A DNA stretch of 64,000 nucleotides from the NCBI GenBank assembly GCA_035299085.1, contig DATGXG010000014.1, positions 1 through 64,000 of the forward strand, written 5' to 3'. The position numbers and the translations under genes are program-made. Source of the DNA: Bacteroidales bacterium. GTDB taxonomy: Bacteria; Bacteroidota; Bacteroidia; Bacteroidales; UBA10428. This document shows, piece after piece, positions 48,170-54,984 of the stretch (its first letter is position 1; the number at the start of each line of letters is the position of its first letter). Under the pieces are notes generated by a model. That model made no database searches and was not told the origin of the DNA. It worked only from the letters and a program-made list of their open reading frames with translations.

Positions 48170-48623
48170 CGGCCATCATGCTGCTATAGTCGGGAACATC
48201 ATTCAGAAAGGCGTATTGCCTGTTCTGAAGATTAATCATGCAGCAGTAATGTTTAACCCCATTAGTGATGAGCATATAATTCGCTTTGTGCCTGTTATTA
48301 TAACGGCCAGCCTGGTCGAAAACCTGCTGGTTGATTTCAACTCCGGGGGCTTTGCATTCAACAATCATCATGGGGTTACCCAGGTTGTTGTATATCAGCA
48401 GATCATAACGCTGGCGATTCCTGTTTTGATTGAAGCCTTTTTCGATGGATATCAGGTTGCGCGGAAAATTTTTTACCTGCACAAGAAAATTGATAACATG
48501 CTGCCTTACCCATTCTTCGGGGGTTAGCAACACAAACCGCCTTCGTATTTCATCAAAAATGTATTTTTTACCCCTGTCTTCCTTTAACCGGAACAAATAT
48601 GTTGGTAAATTTAGCGGTTCCAT
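48153..48623 (-). CDS. Stand-alone type I restriction HsdR N-terminal domain protein
   Basis: A 156-residue protein with the PD-(D/E)xK nuclease fold of the HsdR N-terminal domain. Visible motifs are the aspartate of RYDLLIYN, then MIVECKAPG (E-x-K) and the following FDQAGRYNN helix. No helicase domain, HsdM or HsdS genes are nearby, so this is not an active restriction system. From memory, a copy beside holA is widespread in Bacteroidota, suggesting a housekeeping DNA role. Its 3-prime end overlaps the Wzc-like gene by 17 bp. Confidence 0.88.
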   Translation of the reverse strand: MEPLNLPTYLFRLKEDRGKKYIFDEIRRRFVLLTPEEWVRQHVINFLVQVKNFPRNLISIEKGFNQNRNRQRYDLLIYNNLGNPMMIVECKAPGVEINQQVFDQAGRYNNRHKANYMLITNGVKHYCCMINLQNRQYAFLNDVPDYSSMMAVIVQK

Positions 48624-48683
48624 TGAGAGGGGTTTATATTACAGTAAATATAAAGATTTGCATCATTAATCCATCAAAGAGGG

Positions 48684-49679
48684 ATGACTTTTGAGGCAAT
48701 AATGACTGAACTTAAGGCCGGGCAATACAAACCGGTTTATTTTCTTATGGGCGAGGAACCCTGGTTCATCGACGCCATAACTGATTATATTGTACAAAAC
48801 GCATTAAGTGAGGCAGACAGGGCTTTCAACCAGCTGATCTTATATGGCAGGGATACCGATATGGGTACTATAATAAACTCAGCCAGGCGTTATCCCATGA
48901 TGGCCACGCGACAGCTGATTGTCGTAAAAGAAGCCCAGCAAATGAAAAACATGGAGGGACTTGAAAGTTATCTCTCGGCACCCATGCCAACTACCATATT
49001 GTTATTTGCCTACAAATACAAAAAACTGGATAAGCGGACAAAAACTGCCAAAATTCTCAATGATAAGTTCGTTTTATTCGAGGCTGAAAAAATAAGGGAA
49101 GATAAGGTAGCTGCATGGATACTGGGCCACCTTAAAAGCAGGGGTTACCAGATTGAAGGAAAAGCGGCCACCCTGCTTGTTGATTTCCTGGGAAATGATC
49201 TTTCGAAAATCGTTAATGAACTTGATAAGCTCATGATTGTGCTGCCCGAAGGATCACGGCAGATCACATCGGATATTATTGAAAAAAACATAGGTATCAG
49301 TAAGGATTATAATAATTTTGAGCTAAACCGGGCCCTTGTTGCAAACAACGTATTGAAAGCCAATCGGATAATTCGCTATTTTTCGGATAATCCGAAAAAT
49401 AACCCGTTTATCCTCACTCTTGCTTCCCTGTTTTATTATTTTACCAAGGTATTGTTGTATCATGGTTTGACCGATAAAAGCAGCGCTGCTGTTGCACGTG
49501 AACTTGGGATAAATCCTTATTTTGTCACAGAATACCAGCAGGCGGCCCGATTATTTCCGCTTTCGAAAACAAAGCAGATCATTTCATGGTTACGTGAATA
49601 TGACCTCAAAGCAAAAGGGGCATCGCCTGCATCTGAGGGTGATTTATTAAAAGAATTGATTTACAAAATTTTACATTAA
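48684..49679 (+). CDS. holA: DNA polymerase III delta subunit
   Basis: A 331-residue clamp-loader subunit that opens the beta sliding clamp. The N-terminal PVYFLMGEEPWFIDAITDYI, DMGTIINSARRYPMMATRQLIVVKEA and DLSKIVNELDKL segments are typical; no Walker A motif, as expected for delta. Divergent from the HsdR-N gene, with 60 bp between. Confidence 0.93.
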   Translation: MTFEAIMTELKAGQYKPVYFLMGEEPWFIDAITDYIVQNALSEADRAFNQLILYGRDTDMGTIINSARRYPMMATRQLIVVKEAQQMKNMEGLESYLSAPMPTTILLFAYKYKKLDKRTKTAKILNDKFVLFEAEKIREDKVAAWILGHLKSRGYQIEGKAATLLVDFLGNDLSKIVNELDKLMIVLPEGSRQITSDIIEKNIGISKDYNNFELNRALVANNVLKANRIIRYFSDNPKNNPFILTLASLFYYFTKVLLYHGLTDKSSAAVARELGINPYFVTEYQQAARLFPLSKTKQIISWLREYDLKAKGASPASEGDLLKELIYKILH

Positions 49680-49696
49680 CGAATACCTGTGCGCCA

Positions 49697-50323
49697 ATGA
49701 TTACCTATATATTGATTGCCTTTACCGCATTAGTTTCAATACCTGCTTTTAAAAACAACGACTGGTTTTACAAGCTTCAGTTTAATCCTTACCAGGTGTA
49801 CCATCGCCGCCAATGGTACAGGTTATTTACACACGGCCTACTGCATGCAAACTGGACGCATCTTCTTGTCAATATGCTGGTGCTGTTCTTTTTCGGTCCC
49901 CGGGTGGATTATTATATTCAGCAGTATTTCGATCCAAGGCTGGCCGTGTGGCACAATGCCATTTTCCTGGTTTACTATTTTGCCGCTATTGGAATTGCTT
50001 CCCTAACGAGTTTGTTCCGCCATAAAGATGACCCGTGGTACAATGCGGTAGGCGCATCAGGAGCCGTTTCGGCTGTGTTATTTACTTTTATCTTTTTCAA
50101 TCCCTGGGAACTGATTTATTTTTATGGTGTCATACCTGTTCCAGGAATCATAATGGGGGTGCTTTACCTGATCTATTCACATTACATGAGCCGACGCGAA
50201 AGCGACAACGTAAATCATGATGCCCATCTGTCGGGTGCGTTGTTCGGCTTTGTTTTCCCGCTCCTGATCGATATCAGCCTGATTCACGGTTTTATTGCCC
50301 GCCTGGCCAACGTTTCTTTCTAA
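49697..50323 (+). CDS. Rhomboid-family intramembrane serine protease
   Basis: A 208-residue polytopic membrane protein with about six helices. The catalytic Ser121 is in GASGAVSA and the His177 in NHDAHLSGALFG; the HANWTHLLVNM segment is the rhomboid HxxxN oxyanion motif. It would cleave membrane proteins within the bilayer; the substrate is unknown. Only 17 bp after holA; it converges with the YqgE gene, 3 bp away. Confidence 0.93.
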   Translation: MITYILIAFTALVSIPAFKNNDWFYKLQFNPYQVYHRRQWYRLFTHGLLHANWTHLLVNMLVLFFFGPRVDYYIQQYFDPRLAVWHNAIFLVYYFAAIGIASLTSLFRHKDDPWYNAVGASGAVSAVLFTFIFFNPWELIYFYGVIPVPGIIMGVLYLIYSHYMSRRESDNVNHDAHLSGALFGFVFPLLIDISLIHGFIARLANVSF

Positions 50324-50326
50324 GAG

Positions 50327-50914
50327 CTAATTCATCTGCGGGTTCTCAGGAAAATTTGACCACATCTGGAATTTTTTTCCGAGCCGTGTCAGTGTTTTAT
50401 TCCAGTAATACTTGCTCATCGGGCTCATGATCTCCTCAGGGCGTATATCAGCAACTACCCAGGCATTATCGGTGAGTTCTTCATCCAGCTGGTTAGCCTG
50501 CCAGCCGCTATACCCAAGAAAGAACCGGATGTTCTCATTCGTAAGCATCTTCGACTCAAGCAGCCTTTTTATAACGGCAAATTCGCCACCCCAGTAGATA
50601 TTATCGACAACTTTCACACTACCGGGGATGATATCACCCATGGTGTGTATATAATGCAAAGTATTTGTCTGTACCGGACCTCCCAGAGAAACAATAGCAT
50701 TAACCGGTGGAAAATCGGACATCACTTCATTAACTTTCATGTTAATGGGCTTATTCAGCACAAATCCAACGGTTCCCTCTTCGTTGTGCTCAGTTATCAG
50801 TACAATGGAACGCTTAAAATAATTATCCATCAGAAAAGGCTCAGAGATGAGAATCCGGCCCTTCTGAGGTGAAAGCGTGTTCCCTGTCTGAAAAAAATCA
50901 TAATGGATCTGCAT
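50327..50914 (-). CDS. YqgE/AlgH family protein
   Basis: A 195-residue conserved protein of the UPF0301 family. The signature regions are GRILISEPFLMDNYFKRSIVLI and GTVGFVLNKPINMKVNEV near the N-terminus and FLGYSGWQANQLDEEL in the second half. Family function is unsettled; AlgH is linked to alginate regulation in Pseudomonas, which need not apply here. An 8-bp dyad surrounds its probable -7 box. Confidence 0.92.
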   Translation of the reverse strand: MQIHYDFFQTGNTLSPQKGRILISEPFLMDNYFKRSIVLITEHNEEGTVGFVLNKPINMKVNEVMSDFPPVNAIVSLGGPVQTNTLHYIHTMGDIIPGSVKVVDNIYWGGEFAVIKRLLESKMLTNENIRFFLGYSGWQANQLDEELTDNAWVVADIRPEEIMSPMSKYYWNKTLTRLGKKFQMWSNFPENPQMN

Positions 50915-50958
50915 AACATAAATCTTTACTTATGACTGATCAAAATTCATTCCATAGA

Positions 50959-50983
50959 TCACTATAGGACAAATTTATAGTGA
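50959..50983 (-). promoter_or_regulatory. YqgE promoter with overlapping operator-like dyad
   Basis: On the minus strand TAAATTTG (complement of 50970-50977) fits the -7 consensus. It is framed by a perfect 8-bp inverted repeat, TCACTATA at 50959-50966 and TATAGTGA at 50976-50983, with a 9-bp centre, a layout expected for a repressor site. No suitable -33 box was found. Confidence 0.4.
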
Positions 50984-51132
50984 CCTGTTGACTATTTTTC
51001 CCACAGACGTCTCAATTAGTCAGAATTTTTGAACAATTTTCACTACGTGAATTTAACCTGACAAATGTCATAATACTGGCAGCAAACTTTTTTAAAATTT
51101 TTCGAATCGGTTTAATTTTAGGTTTATTGAAG

Positions 51133-51163
51133 AAGGGGCTTCTCCAGGCCCCTTTCTTTTTTT
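51133..51163 (+). terminator. Intrinsic terminator in a gene-free spacer
   Basis: A 7-bp stem AAGGGGC/GCCCCTT (51133-51139 with 51148-51154) and a T-run at 51157-51163 read on the plus strand. No plus-strand gene lies upstream (the rhomboid gene ends 800 bp earlier and YqgE is on the other strand). It is thus the end of an unannotated short transcript or a leader attenuator for the lipoprotein gene at 51231. The 316-bp spacer 50915-51230 otherwise holds only the YqgE promoter dyad and AT-rich sequence. Confidence 0.75.
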
Positions 51164-51230
51164 ACGTGATGAAAGCCTGCCTTTAATAGCTGTTGAATAT
51201 TTTGCTATCTTGGGCAAAAATTGACAGAAT

Positions 51231-52016
51231 ATGAGATCAGCGCTATACATGCTTTTGCTTGCTTTTACTCTTTGTTTTTCATGTAATAAGTCCGAAAAGA
51301 TTGAATACAACAAAGATGGTACAATAAGCAAAAAAACAATTTATACAAGTGACGACCGGAAGAACTATCGCCAGGTAGAATATCGCCAGGGAAAGGCCAT
51401 TTCTGCAATTCGTGAATTCACTAACGGAATTCCCGACGGACGAAATTTCGATTATTACCCCAATGGCAATATAAAAACGGTTTTTTATTATGATATGGGC
51501 CGGCTCAACAGTATTGCAAGATCTTATGATGAACAGGGACTGCTTACCGATAAAGGACTTTTTATTAATGATAGCCTTGTAGTGAAAGAGGAATATTTCT
51601 ATAAGGATGACCTCACAAAAGTTAACATTTTTTCAAAAAATACGGGAACCTTTCAGGAAGCCGGAACTCTGCTGTATAATAAAAGCGGCCAGGCAGGCCT
51701 GACCAACTCATTGTATTTTATTATAGCATCATCCGACTCAATTCCTGTGGGCGATAGTTTGAATGTACTTGTCAATTTCATTGCACATAAGGAGAAAGGC
51801 TCACGGATTGCAATTACATTAGGCCAGCTTGATGAAAAGCTGGCGTTCCTCACAAAAGAAAAAACATTTATAAGTGATTCCCTGTCGCTTTCTTTTCGTT
51901 TTAAACCAAAAAAGAAAGGATATAACCTCATACTTGGAAAATTGCTTTATACCACCGCAAAACCTGAAGCGCAGGTCAGGGAGTATGTGTTTTACCATGA
52001 TTTCCTTGCCTATTAA
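51231..52016 (+). CDS. Lipoprotein with MORN/YwqK-like repeats
   Basis: A 261-residue outer-envelope lipoprotein with lipobox LCFSC (Cys18). The N-terminal half has YwqK/MORN-type repeats, recognisable by YNKDGTISKKTIY, FTNGIPDGRNFDYYPNGNIKTVFYYDMGRLN and DEQGLLTDKGLF. The C-terminal part (about 150-261) is an unassigned beta-rich domain. First gene of a tight three-gene operon (6 bp to the methyltransferase). Confidence 0.85.
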   Translation: MRSALYMLLLAFTLCFSCNKSEKIEYNKDGTISKKTIYTSDDRKNYRQVEYRQGKAISAIREFTNGIPDGRNFDYYPNGNIKTVFYYDMGRLNSIARSYDEQGLLTDKGLFINDSLVVKEEYFYKDDLTKVNIFSKNTGTFQEAGTLLYNKSGQAGLTNSLYFIIASSDSIPVGDSLNVLVNFIAHKEKGSRIAITLGQLDEKLAFLTKEKTFISDSLSLSFRFKPKKKGYNLILGKLLYTTAKPEAQVREYVFYHDFLAY

Positions 52017-52022
52017 TACAAT

Positions 52023-53093
52023 ATGATCTCCTTTGATTCTGATATTCTTCGTTGTCCGCTCACCGGGGAGGATCTGCACTTAATCACAGGAGTTGAACTC
52101 ACCGACATACTCAGTCGGTCGGGCGCACATACAGGAGAAGCACAAGCTTTCAAACAAGGTTATCAAAATACATCAGGTACATGGTTTTACCCTATAATGG
52201 ATGACATCATCCTGTTATTACCGGTTTATGCCTTGTTCACAGGAACCGGTAAGGATGAAAGACAATCCATGCCTTTCGATAAAAAGAGAGTGTTCGAATA
52301 CTACAACCAGATCAGTTACGATATCCGAGGGGGTCTTAAAGTATACAGTGACACCAACAGGTGGGTAGACTACCGGGAAGTGACGCGTAACTATATCAGG
52401 CATTCTTTTACCCGGGCAGGAAAATTCCTGGGCGGCGGAAAATACCTGCTTGATATAGCTTCCGGGCCTATCGGGCTTCCGGAATATGTGGCTCTTTCTG
52501 ATTCGTTTGAATACCGGATATGTGCTGATATTTCGGTAAACGCACTGATACAGGCAAGGCAGAATTACAGTCACCGTAAGGGAATATATATTTGCGCCGA
52601 TATAACCAATATTCCGCTGAAAGAGAATTCATGCGATGCGGTGCTGTGCCAGCATACATTATATCACATTCCGCGCGACGAACAGGCTACCGCTGTTAAT
52701 GAAATGTACAGGGTTTTAAAGCAAGATTCAAGCCTGGCTATTGTGTATAGCATGTTTTACCGCAGCTGGTTTATGAATATTACACTACTGCCGGTCCAGT
52801 TGTACCGTATAGCCCGTCATTTCGGAGGCAAGGCCTGGGTTAGGTTAATTGGCATTAAACCAAGACTTTATTTTTATCCGCACAGTCTTTCATGGTTCAG
52901 AAGAAATTTCACTTTTGGTCATAAAGCTGAAATACACTGCTGGAGAAGCACAAATAAGTATTTCCTGAATACCTATATACACAAGAAATTGTGGGGCGAA
53001 AAAATTCTCGAAAAACTCATGAAACTTGAAGATGCGAATAACCGATTTCTCGCCCGTCATGGAGAATACCCTCTTATAATTATTAAAAAGTAA
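52023..53093 (+). CDS. Class I SAM-dependent methyltransferase with N-terminal Trm112-like region
   Basis: A 356-residue protein. The N-terminus (LRCPLTGEDLHLI, then TWFYPIMDDIILLLP near residue 60) resembles the Trm112-like domain of some methyltransferases. The SAM-binding core has motif I LLDIASGPIGLPEY, CADISVNALIQARQN, and the ICADITNIPLKENSCDAVLCQHTLYHIP segment followed by NEMYRVLK, the UbiE/Methyltransf_11 pattern. The C-terminal 100 residues are basic and aromatic. The substrate is unknown; linked to a lipoprotein and a glycosidase. Confidence 0.88.
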   Translation: MISFDSDILRCPLTGEDLHLITGVELTDILSRSGAHTGEAQAFKQGYQNTSGTWFYPIMDDIILLLPVYALFTGTGKDERQSMPFDKKRVFEYYNQISYDIRGGLKVYSDTNRWVDYREVTRNYIRHSFTRAGKFLGGGKYLLDIASGPIGLPEYVALSDSFEYRICADISVNALIQARQNYSHRKGIYICADITNIPLKENSCDAVLCQHTLYHIPRDEQATAVNEMYRVLKQDSSLAIVYSMFYRSWFMNITLLPVQLYRIARHFGGKAWVRLIGIKPRLYFYPHSLSWFRRNFTFGHKAEIHCWRSTNKYFLNTYIHKKLWGEKILEKLMKLEDANNRFLARHGEYPLIIIKK

Positions 53094-53097
53094 TTAT

Positions 53098-54645
53098 ATG
53101 AAACCGTTTTTCCTTTTGATGCTATGCGCCTTACAGGCCATAAACCTGTTTGCTCAGCCGATGCCATACCTGGATAAGCAATCCACCCGAACCCGGATGA
53201 TGGTTGACGGAAAGCCTTTTCTTATGCTGGCCGGTGAATTGGGAAATTCAAGTTCGTCAAGTGCCCGCTATATGCGCCCGATATGGTCCGACCTCAAAAA
53301 AATGCATCTGAATTCAGTATTGATCCCTGCTTACTGGGAGATGATCGAACCTGAAGAAGGGAAATTTAATTTCGAACTGATCGATAGTATGATTATGGGT
53401 GCACGAAGCAGGCACCTTAAAATTGTGTTCCTTTGGTTTGGCTCATGGAAGAACAGTATGTCGTGTTACGCTCCTCAATGGGTTAAGGAAAATCAGCAGC
53501 GTTTTCCACGGGCAAGGATGCATGACGGATCTCCTGTTGAAATTCTTACACCGTTTAGTAACGAAAACCTGGAGGCTGATATAAATGCCTTTACCGCCTT
53601 CATGCAACATATTAAGGATACCGATAAAGACCGAACCGTGATCATGATCCAGGTTGAAAATGAAATCGGGATGATTCCGGATGCACGCGACTATTGTGAC
53701 CTTGCTGAAAGAGCATTCAATGAACAGGTTCCTGCCGGGCTATTGAAACTGGGAAATAAAAAGCAAGGTTCATGGGAAGAGGTCTTTGGTAAAGGACTTC
53801 AGACCGATGAGCTTTTTATGGCCTGGCACTTTGCTCAATATACCGGGAAAGTCGCTGAAGCAGGAAAAAGCATATATAACCTGCCGATGTATGTAAATGC
53901 TGCGCTCATAAGACAGGGTTATAAACCCGGGCAGTATCCCAGCGCGGGACCTTTGCCTCATCTTATCGATATCTGGAAGGCTGCTGCTCCATCAATCGAT
54001 TTGTTTTCACCTGATATTTATTTCAGGAATTTTACCGAATGGGCTGCCCGTTACGACCTTCCTGGCAACCCGCTTTTCATTCCCGAAGTGGGAAATACAC
54101 AAAGCATGGCACAGGCTTTTTATGCTTTCGGAAAACATAATGCAATCGGGTACAGTCCTTTTTCAATCGAATCCGTCTCCGACCCGGCCACAAACCAGAT
54201 TTGCCGGGCCTATTCCCTGCTTGAACAGTTATCGCCGCTTATCCTGGAAAACCAGGGCACAGGGACCATGCAGGGTTTTTTACTGGACAGTGCATTGCAG
54301 GTTGTAAAGATCAGGCTTGGCAAATACCTGTTCACGGTAAAACATGAATATAGCTGGGCTTACGCAATAAAAACCGAAGGCGAAACTCCGCGTAACGGAG
54401 GACTAATCATCATGCTGGGGCCCGATGAATTTGTGATTGCCGGTACAGGTGTCATTGTAACGTTTGAATCTGTGGCCGACAAATCCCTTGCAGGAATCGG
54501 CACCCTGGATGAAGTACAGTACTTGGATGGAAAATGGATTTATGGCCGCAGGATGAATGGGGATCAGAGCCACCAGGGCAGGCACATGCATTTGCCCGGC
54601 GGAGACTTTACCATGCAAAAAGTAAATTTGTACCTGTATAAATAA
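53098..54645 (+). CDS. Exported GH35-like glycoside hydrolase (DUF5597 type)
   Basis: A 515-residue secreted enzyme with a signal peptide (ending NLFAQ) and a TIM-barrel catalytic domain of the beta-galactosidase (GH35/GH42) clan. Motifs: the acid/base in IQVENEIGM (Glu189) and the likely nucleophile in FIPEVGN (Glu330). The C-terminal 130 residues (from about 385) form a beta domain of the DUF5597 kind. It probably removes terminal galactose-like sugars from oligosaccharides. There is no SusC/SusD pair nearby, so it is not part of a classical utilisation locus. 4 bp after the methyltransferase gene. Confidence 0.87.
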   Translation: MKPFFLLMLCALQAINLFAQPMPYLDKQSTRTRMMVDGKPFLMLAGELGNSSSSSARYMRPIWSDLKKMHLNSVLIPAYWEMIEPEEGKFNFELIDSMIMGARSRHLKIVFLWFGSWKNSMSCYAPQWVKENQQRFPRARMHDGSPVEILTPFSNENLEADINAFTAFMQHIKDTDKDRTVIMIQVENEIGMIPDARDYCDLAERAFNEQVPAGLLKLGNKKQGSWEEVFGKGLQTDELFMAWHFAQYTGKVAEAGKSIYNLPMYVNAALIRQGYKPGQYPSAGPLPHLIDIWKAAAPSIDLFSPDIYFRNFTEWAARYDLPGNPLFIPEVGNTQSMAQAFYAFGKHNAIGYSPFSIESVSDPATNQICRAYSLLEQLSPLILENQGTGTMQGFLLDSALQVVKIRLGKYLFTVKHEYSWAYAIKTEGETPRNGGLIIMLGPDEFVIAGTGVIVTFESVADKSLAGIGTLDEVQYLDGKWIYGRRMNGDQSHQGRHMHLPGGDFTMQKVNLYLYK

Positions 54646-54703
54646 AACGCATCGGTTGGAAATTCACTCGTGAAATGAACCCTCATAGCTCAGCGTTGTT
54701 TTA

Positions 54704-54711
54704 TATCTTTG
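54704..54711 (+). promoter_or_regulatory. Candidate -7 box before the small membrane protein
   Basis: TATCTTTG is an exact TAnnTTTG match 18 bp before the ATG at 54730. A -33 box is not evident. Confidence 0.4.
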
Positions 54712-54729
54712 CTTTTCTATTTTACATTT

Positions 54730-54969
54730 ATGCTTCAACTTATCATAATAGCATCCGCAATTGTTGGTCTGTCACTGATTTTACTGGGTATTAACATATA
54801 CGTTTTTGGAAAAAAGTTTCCCGAAACCGAAGTGGGGAAAAATAAAAATATGATAAGGCTGGGTCTTACCTGTCCTTCTTGCGAAGAAAGAGCCAGGTAC
54901 CGCAACTTGCGACCTGCCAGGATTAATGCAAAAACTCTGCGACCCGACTGGAAACTTTTAAAGAACTAA
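54730..54969 (+). CDS. Small membrane protein with CPSC motif
   Basis: A 79-residue protein: one N-terminal transmembrane helix (about residues 2-24), then FGKKFPETEVGKNKNM and a CPSC cysteine pair in GLTCPSCEERARYRN. The KFPET-GKNK wording recalls a small conserved Bacteroidota membrane protein family that I remember only vaguely; no function assigned. The cysteines could bind metal or form a disulphide. The ATG at 54730 is chosen over a TTG at 54709 that is inside the -7 box. Followed 15 bp later by the fused E1 gene. Confidence 0.75.
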   Translation: MLQLIIIASAIVGLSLILLGINIYVFGKKFPETEVGKNKNMIRLGLTCPSCEERARYRNLRPARINAKTLRPDWKLLKN

Positions 54970-54984
54970 ACGGGTTTGAAGTAT

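Noticed and set aside
48159..48527. 122-codon plus-strand frame
   Set aside because: It is antisense to the HsdR-N gene, whose product has recognisable nuclease motifs, and its own translation resembles nothing.
48153..48623. Restriction-modification defence island
   Set aside because: No methyltransferase or specificity subunit, no helicase domain, and the neighbours are housekeeping genes.
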